A stretch of DNA of 64,000 bases from an uncultured Polaromonas sp. GTDB lineage: Bacteria > Pseudomonadota > Gammaproteobacteria > Burkholderiales > Burkholderiaceae_C. Each line of letters opens with the position of its first letter. Positions within the stretch are counted from its first letter, which is position 1. Both the position numbers and the translations under genes were made by a program. The notes under the pieces are model-generated. The model was not told where the DNA came from. It saw only the letters and a program-made list of their open reading frames with translations, and did not search any database. The stretch is from contig CALMEI010000033.1 in NCBI GenBank assembly GCA_937863225.1, positions 1 through 64,000 on the forward strand. Direction: 5' to 3'. Shown piece after piece: positions 37,250-47,009 of this stretch.

Positions 37250-38329
37250 TTGAGCCTCTTTGGATCTTTATTTAACCGTCAGTCTCCGCCGCTCTTTGGT
37301 CTAGACATTACTTCGCCCAGCATCAAGCTGGTTGAACTGAGTCAAACCTCTGCAGATGTTTGGGTGCTTGAAAAATGCGCGACTGAGCCCTTGGACTATG
37401 GTTGGGTTGTGGATGGGAGTATTGAAAATCCTGATGAGGTTTTGCTAGCTTTGAAACGGCTACTAAAAAAGACAGGTGTAAAGACCAAAAATGTCGCTAT
37501 GGCATTACCACCATCAGTGGTTATCACAAAAAAAATGATGGTTCCTGCAGGATTAAGTGACCTCGAACTTGAAGAGCAAGTTGAAGCGGAAGCAAATCAA
37601 TATATTCCGTTTGCACTGGAAGAGGCAAGTTTAGACTTTTGCCGTTTAGAAGAGCCACCTAACGCACAAGGCGATATTGAAGTCTTAATTGTGGCATCTC
37701 GTAAAGAAAAAGTACAAGATCGTCTCGCATTGGCTGAAGCTGCAGGACTTAACTTAAAAGTAATTGATGTTGAATCATATGCCTCAAGGTTATCACTGAA
37801 TAGACTGATAAAACAATTTCCGAATAAAGGTGCGCAAGCCATTGTCGCTTTGTTTGACATAGGATCACAATCAAGCACCATGCAGGTATTACAAGATGGC
37901 AAAGTGCTGTACGAGCGTGAGCAGCCATTTGGTACAGCACAACTGATGAAACTCATCGTTAGGCAATATGGATTGACTATGGAAGAGGCTGTTATCAAAC
38001 GGCGCAATGCTGAATTGCCGAGCGATTACAAAGAAAGCGTATTAACACCGTTCACGACTGGTTTAAGCAATGAAATTGGTCGTGCACTGCAATTTTTCTT
38101 TACAAGTTCGAAATACAACAGCCTCAATTATGTGATTCTCTCCGGGGAAGCTTCACAATTTAATGATTTAGGGAAAAAAGTTACAGATCAAACCTCATTT
38201 CCATGTATCGCCGCCAATCCGTTTGAAGAAATGCAAATCTCAAGCGGCGTGCGTGAGAAAAAATTGTCTAACGAAGCGCCAACTTATTTAACCGCTTGTG
38301 GCTTGGCCATGCGGAGGTTCACCAAGTGA
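37250..38329 (+). CDS. pilM: Type IV pilus assembly protein PilM
   Basis: An actin-like cytoplasmic ATPase-fold protein that docks on PilN and couples the pilus motors to the inner-membrane platform. The 359-residue product begins with TTG at 37250 and reads LFGLDITSPSIKLVELS, the first phosphate-binding loop, with ALFDIGSQSSTMQVL in the middle and YVILSGEASQF toward the C-terminus as further actin-fold motifs. The TTG start is supported by the close fit to the conserved N-terminus; there is no ATG in frame nearby. It is first gene of pilMNOPQ, overlapping pilN by four bases (GTGA). Confidence 0.93.
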   Translation: MSLFGSLFNRQSPPLFGLDITSPSIKLVELSQTSADVWVLEKCATEPLDYGWVVDGSIENPDEVLLALKRLLKKTGVKTKNVAMALPPSVVITKKMMVPAGLSDLELEEQVEAEANQYIPFALEEASLDFCRLEEPPNAQGDIEVLIVASRKEKVQDRLALAEAAGLNLKVIDVESYASRLSLNRLIKQFPNKGAQAIVALFDIGSQSSTMQVLQDGKVLYEREQPFGTAQLMKLIVRQYGLTMEEAVIKRRNAELPSDYKESVLTPFTTGLSNEIGRALQFFFTSSKYNSLNYVILSGEASQFNDLGKKVTDQTSFPCIAANPFEEMQISSGVREKKLSNEAPTYLTACGLAMRRFTK

Positions 38330-38979
38330 TATTGATAAACCTGCTGCCACATCGCGAAATTGCGAAAGTCAAAAGACGTGAGTCTTTCTATGTTTCTCTG
38401 GCCGCGTCCGCCCTTCTAGGCGGTTTACTTGCTGGTCTTATTTTTGTTTGGTATCAAATTGAAATTACCGAGCAGCAAGGACGGAATATTGTTTTAAGCT
38501 CTGAAATAGAAAGTTTGAATACACAAATTAAAGCAGTCGCTACCTTGGAACAAGAAATTGCTGACTTACGCGCAAGACAAGGAGCTGTTGAAGACCTGCA
38601 AGCCGAACGTAATTTACCTGTCCACTTATTAAATGAACTTGTAAAACGAGTGCCGGATGGCGTTTATCTTAAAGGTATGAAGCAAGTAAATTCATTGGTA
38701 ACGTTGACTGGATCTGCTCAATCAAATGAGCGTGTTGCTGAACTTCTCAGAAATCTGTCTAACAACAGTCCATTTGTTACAAAGCCAGAATTGGTTGAAA
38801 TCATAGCAGGCACGGCTTCACTTGGTGCTAAAGATCAAAGACGTGTTTCAAATTTTATTGTGAGTGTGCAATTGAAAAAACTGTCAAAAGATAAAGAAAG
38901 CGACATTGCTGTCAAATCTGTAAACACCTCACCAAACACAAATACTACAACAACCGTTAACTCGCCTGTCAAAAAATAA
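38326..38979 (+). CDS. pilN: Type IV pilus assembly protein PilN
   Basis: Inner-membrane bitopic protein that binds PilM through its cytoplasmic N-terminus. The 217-residue product starts at a GTG overlapping the pilM stop (GTGA), with GGAGG eight bases upstream, and reads ILINLLPHRE, the conserved PilM-binding motif. A membrane helix (ASALLGGLLAGLIFVWYQI) is followed by a coiled coil (residues ~50-90) and a ferredoxin-like periplasmic domain. The C-terminus is a Thr/Asn-rich tail (NTSPNTNTTTTVN) beyond the usual domain. Confidence 0.92.
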   Translation: MILINLLPHREIAKVKRRESFYVSLAASALLGGLLAGLIFVWYQIEITEQQGRNIVLSSEIESLNTQIKAVATLEQEIADLRARQGAVEDLQAERNLPVHLLNELVKRVPDGVYLKGMKQVNSLVTLTGSAQSNERVAELLRNLSNNSPFVTKPELVEIIAGTASLGAKDQRRVSNFIVSVQLKKLSKDKESDIAVKSVNTSPNTNTTTTVNSPVKK

Positions 38980-39015
38980 TATCTTAACTTTTCAAGCTCA
39001 ATTACGAAATTATTT

Positions 39016-39708
39016 ATGGCGACCTTATCATCTAAAAAATTGGATCTTGCCAAAATTCAAGAATCCATCATTTCCCAATTTCGGGGAACAGATCTCAATG
39101 ACCCCGGTTCATGGAAGTCAGTACCAAAATACTTGGCGTACGCTCTGGTAACTTTAGCTATTGTTGGTTTGTTATGGGCACTTTGGGTAACAAATTCTAG
39201 AAATACGTTATTAGCCGAAGAAGCAAAAGAGACGGATTTGCGCGCAGAGTACTCAAAAAAATTAGCCAAGGCAGCAAATCTTGAAGCACTTAAAAAACAA
39301 CGTGCCCAGGTCATGCAATATGTTACTGATCTCGAAAAGCAATTACCAAGTAAAGCTGAAATGGATGCACTGCTTTCGGATATTAATCAAGCAGGCATTG
39401 GTAGAAAACTTCAATTTGATTTGTTCAAACCTGGTCAAGTCAAACTTCAAGACTATTACGCAGAACTACCAATATCAGTAAAGGTGACTGGCGGATACCA
39501 TGACATTGGCTCATTTGTCGCGGATGTGGCTGATCTTTCACGCATTGTAACTTTAACCAATCTAAGCATTACACCAGTTGCTAGCAGAGATGGCGTACTC
39601 TCATTGGAAGCAACAACAAATACTTTCCGCTACCTCGACTCTGAGGAACTCGCTACCCAAAGAAAAATAAAAGCGGATAAAGCCAAAGTCGCAGGAGCTA
39701 AGTCATGA
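39016..39708 (+). CDS. pilO: Type IV pilus assembly protein PilO
   Basis: Partner of PilN in the inner-membrane alignment complex. The 230-residue product has a cytoplasmic N-terminus, a membrane helix near residues 37-55 (LVTLAIVGLLWALWVTN), a coiled coil (~60-100) and a periplasmic domain with the conserved ELPISVKVTGGYHDIGSFV segment. It starts 36 bp after pilN and overlaps pilP by four bases (ATGA). Confidence 0.93.
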   Translation: MATLSSKKLDLAKIQESIISQFRGTDLNDPGSWKSVPKYLAYALVTLAIVGLLWALWVTNSRNTLLAEEAKETDLRAEYSKKLAKAANLEALKKQRAQVMQYVTDLEKQLPSKAEMDALLSDINQAGIGRKLQFDLFKPGQVKLQDYYAELPISVKVTGGYHDIGSFVADVADLSRIVTLTNLSITPVASRDGVLSLEATTNTFRYLDSEELATQRKIKADKAKVAGAKS

Positions 39709-40268
39709 TATTCGTGACTACCAACAAAAATTATTCCTTGGTTTTAGCTGCCTGCCTCAGTATGCTGGCTTTATCTGGGTGTTTTAATTCAAAAAATGAT
39801 GAATTAAAACAATGGATGGTTGCTGAGCGCGGAAATACAGTTGCTCAAGTTAAGCCTGTATCTGAACCAAAAAAATTCATACCTCAGGCATACGATCAAG
39901 CGTCAGACATATCACCGTTTAATAATCAGAAACTATTACAAGCTTTGCGGCGGGACACCACGCAATCGAGCACCAGCCTAGCGTTGCTCTCGCCAGAACT
40001 TTCTAGGAAAAAAGAGGCATTAGAGAGTGCGCCACTTGATACGATATCAATGGTAGGCAGCATTGATAAAAACAAAGCCAAAGTAGGTTTGCTGAAGGTT
40101 GACAAATTACTCTATCAAGTAAAAGTTGGAAATTATATTGGTCAAAATTATGGCCGAATAACAAAAATAACTGATACCGAAATCGTACTCAGGGAGATTG
40201 TGCAAGACGCGGCTGGCGAATGGATTGAACGAATAGCGAACTTGCAATTGCAAGGCAATGAAAAATGA
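39705..40268 (+). CDS. pilP: Type IV pilus assembly lipoprotein PilP
   Basis: Lipoprotein linking the PilNO complex to the PilQ secretin. The 187-residue product has a lipobox LSGC near residue 26, a flexible Lys/Pro-containing region, and a C-terminal beta-domain with VGLLKVDKLLYQVKVGNYIG and GRITKITDTEIVLREIV typical of PilP. Start and stop both form ATGA overlaps, with pilO and pilQ respectively. Confidence 0.93.
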   Translation: MIFVTTNKNYSLVLAACLSMLALSGCFNSKNDELKQWMVAERGNTVAQVKPVSEPKKFIPQAYDQASDISPFNNQKLLQALRRDTTQSSTSLALLSPELSRKKEALESAPLDTISMVGSIDKNKAKVGLLKVDKLLYQVKVGNYIGQNYGRITKITDTEIVLREIVQDAAGEWIERIANLQLQGNEK

Positions 40269-42448
40269 ACATACTAAATAACCATTTAATCAAACCTTTA
40301 CATCTGCACGCAAAGATGTTGATGCGCCATTTCGTGCTGTTACTAGGTTTCATGATGTGCTCGACCGCAAGTGTACATGCACAAAATGCTATCGAATCTG
40401 TAACAGGATCCACACAATCAGGTGTTGAAGTAATAAAAATTGGCTTCTCACAAGCAATTAGCACACTTCCGACAGGTTTTGCAATACAGACACCTGCGCG
40501 CATCGTATTAGATTTCCCAAATGTAGCCAGTGGAGTAACGCCCTCGACCATTTCCATGAGTCAGGGAAATACCCGTTCAGCTAATGTTGTACAGGCTGGT
40601 GATCGCACTCGCGTCGTATTAAATTTAAAACAACCGGTCAGCTTTAAAACACAAATTCAAGATAAATCACTGCTAGTTTTACTGGATGCATCAACAATCA
40701 GTGCAAACTCAGCTCCAACTACAGCTTTTGCAGAGAATTTAAATCGCGACAACACCTTGTCCCTTAAAGATGTTGATTTCAGACGCGGCGCAGATAATGC
40801 AGGTCGCATTGTTGTTGATTTAGCCAACAATCAAGTTGGTGTAGACATTAAGCAGCAAGGACAAACATTGGTAGTAGAGTTTTTAAAGTCTACGATGCCA
40901 GAAGGATTACGCAAACGCCTTGATGTCACAGACTATGGGACGCCTGTTCAATTCATCTCGACATTTCAAACTGGAGACCGAGTTCGAATGGTGATAGAGC
41001 CGAAAGGCAATTGGGAACATTCTGCATACCAGGCTAATAATCAATTTGTCATTGAAGTCCGTCAACAAAAAGTTGATCCTGCCAAATTAACACAAGGGAT
41101 AGGATTCACTGGTGAGAAGTTGTCACTCAATTTTCAAAACATAGAAGTTCGATCACTTTTGCAAGTAATTGCAGATTTCACCAATTTCAACATCATTACT
41201 TCGGATTCTGTAACAGGGGCTGTGACGTTGCGACTCAAAGACGTACCATGGGACCAAGCCTTGGACATCATTCTGCAGACCAAAAATTTAGGTATGCGTA
41301 AAACTGGGAATGTGTTGCGAATTGCACCCAAAGACGAGTTAGCTGCTCAAGAGAAGCAGGACTTTGAGGCTAAAGCTGCCATTCAAAATATTGAACCTTT
41401 GGTGACACAATCCTTTCAATTGAATTACACCAAAGCATCAGACATCGCTTTACAGATACAACCTAGCTCTAATTCAACTGGAAATACTACCTCTGGAGGC
41501 GCCACGCGTGGGCTACTCTCCTCTAGAGGTAGCGTTATCGCTGAGCCAAGAACCAATCAACTTTTTGTAACTGATGTCCCCTCTAAGTTGGCACAGGTCC
41601 AGGAAATGATTACGAAACTGGATATAGCAGTGCGGCAAGTTTTGATTGAAGCCAGAATCGTTGAAGCTGCAGATACTTTTGGAAAATCTTTGGGTGTCAA
41701 ATGGGGTGGTAGTGATCAAACTGGTCAGCGGGGTGGCGTACCTGGTTACCAATTAACCAAGGGCGTTAACGGCGGCAATAGAATTGCATTCGCAGGTAGC
41801 TACGACGCTGTTTCAGCAACAACAGGCGAAACTTCTGGCAGCGTCAATTCTCAATTAATCAATCTCGCAGCCGCTGGTCTCAATGGTTACAGTCCAGCTG
41901 GTATTGGAATTTCATTATTTAGCAGTGTCGCTGGGCGTTTCTTGAATTTAGAATTATCTGCATTGGAGTCCGACGGAAATGGCAAAGTAGTCGCAAGCCC
42001 TCGTATTGTTACAGCAGATCAAGTTAAAGCCTTAATCGAACAAGGCACTGAATACCCGTACCAAGTTGCATCTGCCAGTGGAGCTACAACGCTTGCATTT
42101 CGTAAAGCAAATTTAAAATTGGAAGTTACCCCTCAAATTACACCTGAAGGCAACATCATTTTAGATTTGGACATTAACAAAGACAGTCGTGGCGAAACTA
42201 CATTGCAAGGTATAGCAATCAATACAAAACACATCAAGACGCAGGTTTTGGTTGAAAATGGCGGTACAGTCGTAATTGGCGGAATCTTCTTATTAGAAGA
42301 AACTTTAGATGAAACTAAGGTACCTGTATTAGGTGACGTTCCATTGTTGGGCAACCTGTTTAAAACTAAAACACGCAAATCTGAAAAACGAGAGCTCTTG
42401 GTGTTTATCACCCCAAAAATGATTTCTGACCGAACGTCAGCACGTTAA
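40265..42448 (+). CDS. pilQ: Type IV pilus secretin PilQ
   Basis: Outer-membrane channel for the pilus fibre. The 727-residue precursor has a signal peptide ending at VHAQ, two AMIN domains (about residues 40-130 and 160-260), a secretin N0/STN domain (SLNFQNIEVRSLLQVIADFT), an N1 domain with NQLFVTDVPSKLAQVQEMI, and the C-terminal secretin domain ending DVPLLGNLFKTKTRKSEKRE and LLVFITPKMI. It is the last gene of pilMNOPQ, followed after 19 bp by aroK. Confidence 0.96.
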   Translation: MNILNNHLIKPLHLHAKMLMRHFVLLLGFMMCSTASVHAQNAIESVTGSTQSGVEVIKIGFSQAISTLPTGFAIQTPARIVLDFPNVASGVTPSTISMSQGNTRSANVVQAGDRTRVVLNLKQPVSFKTQIQDKSLLVLLDASTISANSAPTTAFAENLNRDNTLSLKDVDFRRGADNAGRIVVDLANNQVGVDIKQQGQTLVVEFLKSTMPEGLRKRLDVTDYGTPVQFISTFQTGDRVRMVIEPKGNWEHSAYQANNQFVIEVRQQKVDPAKLTQGIGFTGEKLSLNFQNIEVRSLLQVIADFTNFNIITSDSVTGAVTLRLKDVPWDQALDIILQTKNLGMRKTGNVLRIAPKDELAAQEKQDFEAKAAIQNIEPLVTQSFQLNYTKASDIALQIQPSSNSTGNTTSGGATRGLLSSRGSVIAEPRTNQLFVTDVPSKLAQVQEMITKLDIAVRQVLIEARIVEAADTFGKSLGVKWGGSDQTGQRGGVPGYQLTKGVNGGNRIAFAGSYDAVSATTGETSGSVNSQLINLAAAGLNGYSPAGIGISLFSSVAGRFLNLELSALESDGNGKVVASPRIVTADQVKALIEQGTEYPYQVASASGATTLAFRKANLKLEVTPQITPEGNIILDLDINKDSRGETTLQGIAINTKHIKTQVLVENGGTVVIGGIFLLEETLDETKVPVLGDVPLLGNLFKTKTRKSEKRELLVFITPKMISDRTSAR

Positions 42449-42467
42449 TCGATCGATACGAAGGAAG

Positions 42468-43016
42468 GTGACTCTGTCTCTCGTGGGTTCAGAAATATGC
42501 ATTGCACTTGTTGGCCTTCCAGGAAGCGGTAAATCGACACTTGGTCGTCAACTCGCCAAGCGATTGCAGCTTCCTTTTGTAGATACAGACCATCTCATTG
42601 AACAACGTCTAGGCTGCTCCATACGCGAGTTTTTCGAACGCGAAGGAGAGGCTACTTTTCGCGACTATGAACAATCTATTCTTGAGGAATTAACTATTTC
42701 GCATCAAGGCGTTATTTCAACGGGTGGCGGTTGTGTGCTGCGACAACTAAATAGACAAAACCTACATGAAAGATGCACAGTTGTATATCTAAGAGCATCT
42801 CCTGAAGAAATTTATCGCAGATTAAAACATGACACCAAGCGTCCTTTACTGCAAGTAAATGACTTATTGAAACGGTTACGCGAATTATTTGAACTCCGAG
42901 ATCCATTGTATGCAGAAGCATCACACTTCTCAGTTGACATCGCACGTCCCTCTTCTGCCAGCCTACTTAACATGACCATTATGCAACTCGAATTAGCCGG
43001 CGTAATACAAAAATAG
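42468..43016 (+). CDS. aroK: Shikimate kinase
   Basis: Phosphorylates shikimate at the 3-OH with ATP. The 182-residue product has Walker A GLPGSGKST, the shikimate-binding DTDHLIEQRLGCSI and FFEREGEATFRDYE segments, STGGGCVLR, and the lid arginine in KRPLLQ. There is no ATG near the conserved start. The reading begins at GTG 42468, just after AAGGAAG, which is very close; a GTG at 42483 is an alternative. Position between pilQ and aroB is the classical proteobacterial order. Confidence 0.93.
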   Translation: MTLSLVGSEICIALVGLPGSGKSTLGRQLAKRLQLPFVDTDHLIEQRLGCSIREFFEREGEATFRDYEQSILEELTISHQGVISTGGGCVLRQLNRQNLHERCTVVYLRASPEEIYRRLKHDTKRPLLQVNDLLKRLRELFELRDPLYAEASHFSVDIARPSSASLLNMTIMQLELAGVIQK

Positions 43017-43043
43017 AATACTCCCTCTTCTAAAAATACTATC

Positions 43044-44156
43044 ATGGATAAAAGTCAAACATCTCAAATTGTCTCGATAAATTTAGACGCGCGAAGTTAC
43101 GACATTCATATTGGGAAAGATATTCTAAAGAGTTCAGATCTTTTAAGAAACTTACCCAATGCGAAAAGTGCGGTAATCGTTACCAATTCAACAGTAGCCC
43201 CTTTATATGCCAATCAACTTGAGGCAATGTTGCGAAGCAAATACCGTGATATCCACACCATTGTGATCAAAGATGGGGAGTCGTATAAAACTTGGGTAAC
43301 GTTAAATTCTATATTTGATGAATTACTCAATCTCACTTGTGATCGCAAAACAATTTTGTTTGCTTTAGGTGGTGGAGTTGTCGGCGACATTACAGGTTTT
43401 GCTGCATCTTGCTACATGCGGGGCATACCATTTGTTCAAGTGCCAACAACTTTATTGGCCCAAGTCGACTCATCTGTAGGGGGCAAAACAGGCATCAATC
43501 ACCCGTTGGGAAAGAATATGATTGGATCCTTTTACCAACCTAAATTGGTATTGTGCGACATCAATACCTTTAGCACCTTACCTCAACGTGAACTCAGTGC
43601 TGGATTGGCAGAAGTCATCAAGTATGGCCCCATAGCTGATATCGAATTTCTAGCATGGCTAGAATCAAATATGGAGGCTTTGTTAGCAAAAGATTGTGAT
43701 GCGTTAGCATACGCTATTAAACGAAGTTGTGAAATTAAAGCGCAAGTTGTCAGCCAAGATGAACGGGAATCTGGACTTCGTGCTATTTTGAATTTTGGTC
43801 ACACATTCGGACATGCTATTGAAACAGGATTAGGCTATGGTCACTGGCTACATGGCGAAGCAGTTGGGTGTGGTATGGTGCTGGCAGCGAATTTATCAAA
43901 GCAACTTGGCTATGTCGATGATTCATTTGTGACTCGTTTGACCAAAATTATCCAGCGGGCGGGTTTACCAGTAGTTGCACCATCATTAGGAGCAACATCT
44001 GAAGCCAGCTCAAAGCGTTACTTATCACTGATGCGAATTGATAAAAAAGCCGAAGCTGGTGAGATTCAATTTGTACTTATCAAACAACCTGGACAATGCA
44101 TAATCCAAGGCGCACCTGATGCTTTGGTAAGCGAAGTCATTTCGTTGTGTAGTTGA
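43044..44156 (+). CDS. aroB: 3-dehydroquinate synthase
   Basis: NAD- and metal-dependent enzyme that cyclises DAHP to 3-dehydroquinate. The 370-residue product has [40 protein letters not shown], the metal ligands in [19 protein letters not shown] and [11 protein letters not shown]. Length fits the family. It follows aroK by 27 bp. Confidence 0.97.
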   Translation: MDKSQTSQIVSINLDARSYDIHIGKDILKSSDLLRNLPNAKSAVIVTNSTVAPLYANQLEAMLRSKYRDIHTIVIKDGESYKTWVTLNSIFDELLNLTCDRKTILFALGGGVVGDITGFAASCYMRGIPFVQVPTTLLAQVDSSVGGKTGINHPLGKNMIGSFYQPKLVLCDINTFSTLPQRELSAGLAEVIKYGPIADIEFLAWLESNMEALLAKDCDALAYAIKRSCEIKAQVVSQDERESGLRAILNFGHTFGHAIETGLGYGHWLHGEAVGCGMVLAANLSKQLGYVDDSFVTRLTKIIQRAGLPVVAPSLGATSEASSKRYLSLMRIDKKAEAGEIQFVLIKQPGQCIIQGAPDALVSEVISLCS

Positions 44157-44191
44157 AACCAAGTCTGCCATGGTTAATGATTTAGACTTTC

Positions 44192-44764
44192 ATGATTTCC
44201 ACGAATGATCCAACATCTCTAATTATTTTAGACAGTCAAAAATGGCTTGAACGTGCTGTGATTGGATTAAATCTCTGTCCTTTCGCCAAGTCAGTTCATG
44301 TGAAAAATTTGGTACGCTATGCAATCAGCGATGCTTCTTCAGAAGCTGAATTGCTTCACGATTTAAAAAGCGAGCTTCTCTATTTGAACTCCATCTCTCC
44401 GTCAAAAACAGATACAACATTGTTGATAGCGCCGCTTTGTTTGGAGAGTTTTCTTGAATTCAATCAATTTATTCTTAAAACAAATAAGTTACTAAACAAA
44501 CTTGACTTGGTTGGTATTATTCAAATTGCCTCCCTGCACCCGCGATACCAGTTTTCAGGAACAGAATTTGATGATGTCACCAACAACACCAACCGCTCAC
44601 CTTATCCTACTTTGCATCTGCTGAGAGAATCCAGTATTGATCGCGCTATTCAAGCCATTCCCGATGCTGAATCTATTTTTCAAGTCAATATGGAGACCAT
44701 GCGGCGTATCGGCGTAGATGGATGGCATGATTTAGGCGTGCTTGCGACCACGAAAACAACATAA
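44192..44764 (+). CDS. DUF1415-family protein
   Basis: A 190-residue protein with the family hallmark VIGLNLCPFAKSV near residue 25 and conserved ASLHPRYQF, SPYPTLHLLRE and NMETMRRIGVDGW. DUF1415 proteins are widespread in proteobacteria and of unknown function. The conserved NLCPFA cysteine and histidines suggest a possible metal or redox site, but this is a guess. It lies 35 bp downstream of aroB and 25 bp upstream of a methyltransferase gene, so it is probably co-transcribed with both. Confidence 0.88.
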   Translation: MISTNDPTSLIILDSQKWLERAVIGLNLCPFAKSVHVKNLVRYAISDASSEAELLHDLKSELLYLNSISPSKTDTTLLIAPLCLESFLEFNQFILKTNKLLNKLDLVGIIQIASLHPRYQFSGTEFDDVTNNTNRSPYPTLHLLRESSIDRAIQAIPDAESIFQVNMETMRRIGVDGWHDLGVLATTKTT

Positions 44765-44789
44765 TCTGGCCTTCTAAAGCTAAGCCACT

Positions 44790-45656
44790 ATGAAAATAAC
44801 AGCGCAATCTGAAGTTGCAGAAATTCGTTCTGGACAATCCATCGAACTTCTCAAAGAACTTCATATCCTCACACGCGAAGGCAGACTCAATCAAGACACG
44901 CGACGAAAATTAAAACAGGTCTATCATCTCTACGGTTTTATAGAAAAACTGATGCTAGATGTATCCAATGAGGCCAGACCGATTCTTTTAGCGGATCATG
45001 GCGCGGGTAAATCTTATCTGGGCTTCATTCTCTATGATTTATTTTTCAACGCCAAAAAAACTGATGCAAACAATCTAAACCGAAAAGGCCATATCTACGG
45101 TATAGAAACACGATCGGATTTGGTTCTAAAGTCCCAAGAATTGGCACTGCGCTTGGGATATAATAATATGTCCTTCATCAACCTTACGGTTGAACAAGCT
45201 TCGCATACCAACGTTCTTCCAGATCACATAGATATTGTTACAGCACTGCATGCTTGTGATACTGCAACAGACGACGCAATAGACTTTGGATTGAAAAAAA
45301 CCGCCAAACACATGGTACTGGTACCTTGTTGCCAAGCTGAAATAGCTGCTACTTTACGGAGCAAACGTGGTCTAGAAATATCTAAGAAGCCGCTTGCTGA
45401 GCTATGGCGGCACCCACTGCACACCAGAGAGTTAGGGAGCCAAATTACCAATGTTCTGCGATGTTTGTATCTCGAAGCATGTGGCTACCAAGTCACTGTG
45501 ACTGAATTGGTTGGTTGGGAGCACAGTATGAAGAATGAGCTTATTCTTGCTAGATATACCGGGATTAGAAAAGACAAGTCTGCCAAACATTTACGCGAAA
45601 TATTATCGCAATTTGGTTTAGAAAAGTTGTTACAGACACGCTACCATTTGCTTTGA
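44790..45656 (+). CDS. SAM-dependent methyltransferase (Methyltransf_32-like)
   Basis: A 288-residue Rossmann-fold methyltransferase. An N-terminal helical region is followed by the SAM-binding segment LLADHGAGKSYLGFILYD, where GAGKSY replaces the usual GxGxG. Then come the acidic strand end GIETRSDLV, TALHACDTATDDAID and VLVPCCQAEIA. The HACDTATD and PCCQ motifs match the Methyltransf_32 group. The substrate is unknown; the VPCCQ segment may be catalytic. It converges on gspC with only six bases between stop codons. Confidence 0.8.
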   Translation: MKITAQSEVAEIRSGQSIELLKELHILTREGRLNQDTRRKLKQVYHLYGFIEKLMLDVSNEARPILLADHGAGKSYLGFILYDLFFNAKKTDANNLNRKGHIYGIETRSDLVLKSQELALRLGYNNMSFINLTVEQASHTNVLPDHIDIVTALHACDTATDDAIDFGLKKTAKHMVLVPCCQAEIAATLRSKRGLEISKKPLAELWRHPLHTRELGSQITNVLRCLYLEACGYQVTVTELVGWEHSMKNELILARYTGIRKDKSAKHLREILSQFGLEKLLQTRYHLL

Positions 45657-45662
45657 ATTCAA

Positions 45663-46463
45663 TTATTTCAAAGACATGACGTCTGCAGAGGTACTTGAAT
45701 TTGCACGGTTAGAAGCAAGAGGAGCATTCAGCTGTTCAACCTGAGCCACGGATCTAGCTGGCGCAGCAATGGTGTCTTGAGTTGTGTATTTGCTTACGGC
45801 ACGTACAGACTGAGAAGGAATTAATCCAGAAGCACTTGCCGCTGCTCCAGAGTTACTTGCAGACGGGTTCGAGTTACCAGGTATGGAGTTATTTGGATCA
45901 ACGGCATTATTCCGTAGGGGTAATGGTATACGTGGTGTATTTGATCCAGAATTCGCCGAATTTGTATTAACAGTGATGCCTGTTGTCGATTGTCGAGGTT
46001 GTAAAGCCAAAAAGATCTCCTCTGCATTTGATTTTCTACTGACCAGAGTAACCCCGCTGCGCGATAAAGATTTGAGTTTCCATACCTCGGTAATTTGACT
46101 TCCTACCTCATACGGTTTAGCAGGCTTGCCCTCAACAGCAATCAATGCAATTCCACCACCTGAATTTGTATTGGCAGTTCCAAGTAGGAGTAGATTTGAA
46201 TTAGAGTTCGTGTTTATTGGCTTACTCCCATTTGTGCCAACAGAACCCAAAAGTAGGGCGACAGCTTGAGTTTCTACGACTTTGGCCGGAACTAATGGTG
46301 CTGGAGTGGCACTAATTGAATTCAATTTAGTAAACTTCAAACCCCAATAAAAAACACTTAAAAGCACAAACATCCAAACTGTCAATGTAACCAGTCGTGC
46401 AAGCCATTTATTGCGTAGATTAAAGGCTTGTTGATATCCAATTCGAGATAAGTTTGATTTCAT
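45663..46463 (-). CDS. gspC: Type II secretion system protein C
   Basis: Inner-membrane clamp protein linking the assembly platform to the GspD secretin. The 266-residue product has one membrane helix (VTLTVWMFVLLSVFYWGL, residues ~26-43), a periplasmic HR-type domain around VALLLGSVG, LLLLGTANTNSGGGIALIAV, YEVGSQITEVWKLKSLSRSG and VTLVSRKSNAEEIFLAL, and an Asn/Ser/Ala-rich disordered C-terminus instead of a PDZ or coiled-coil domain. It is transcribed away from gspG with a 70-bp divergent gap. The assignment leans on context as well as on the HR pattern. Confidence 0.82.
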   Translation of the reverse strand: MKSNLSRIGYQQAFNLRNKWLARLVTLTVWMFVLLSVFYWGLKFTKLNSISATPAPLVPAKVVETQAVALLLGSVGTNGSKPINTNSNSNLLLLGTANTNSGGGIALIAVEGKPAKPYEVGSQITEVWKLKSLSRSGVTLVSRKSNAEEIFLALQPRQSTTGITVNTNSANSGSNTPRIPLPLRNNAVDPNNSIPGNSNPSASNSGAAASASGLIPSQSVRAVSKYTTQDTIAAPARSVAQVEQLNAPLASNRANSSTSADVMSLK

Positions 46464-46533
46464 GTATTGCGATTATGATCAGATTTGGAAATGTTAGTTT
46501 GACAATCACTAATAATATAGAGGACAGTGTTCG

Positions 46534-46986
46534 ATGAAAGTTCAGACAAAATTACAACGTTTATTTGGTTGCCCAACTCTTCAAAGTGGATTTACTTTAA
46601 TCGAGTTAATGGTGGTTTTAGCGATTATTGCAGGTATGGCCGCTCTTATCGTACCGAATCTAATCGACAGTGCCGACGAAGGCAAAAGCACTTCTGCTAA
46701 AGTTGATGTCAGTACGATTGCACAGGCATTAGAACGTTATAAACTTGACAACCAAGTTTATCCAAGCACAGAGCAAGGTCTACAAGCTTTGGTTGAGCGC
46801 CCTACGACAGGTAATTCAGTACCCAATTGGAAACAAACCATTAAGAAACTCCCCAATGACCCATGGGGAAGACCTTATCAATATTTAAACCCAGGAATCA
46901 AAAACGAAGTAGATGTCATGTCCTTTGGTGCTGATGGTGCAACTGGTGGTGATGGCAAAAATGCTGACATTGGTTCTTGGCAATAG
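46534..46986 (+). CDS. gspG: Type II secretion major pseudopilin GspG
   Basis: Main subunit of the T2SS pseudopilus. The 150-residue prepilin has a basic leader with cleavage between Gly19 and Phe20 (SGFTLIELMVVLAIIAGM) and Glu at mature position 5. Family marks include QALERYKLDNQVYPSTEQGL and NDPWGRPYQYLNPG, with Asp-rich calcium-site residues near the C-terminus (FGADGATGGDGKNADIGSW). It is first gene of the rightward gspGHIJKLMNDEF run. Confidence 0.97.
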   Translation: MKVQTKLQRLFGCPTLQSGFTLIELMVVLAIIAGMAALIVPNLIDSADEGKSTSAKVDVSTIAQALERYKLDNQVYPSTEQGLQALVERPTTGNSVPNWKQTIKKLPNDPWGRPYQYLNPGIKNEVDVMSFGADGATGGDGKNADIGSWQ

Positions 46987-47009
46987 TCTCGTCAGTTTAC
47001 TTCCGCAAA

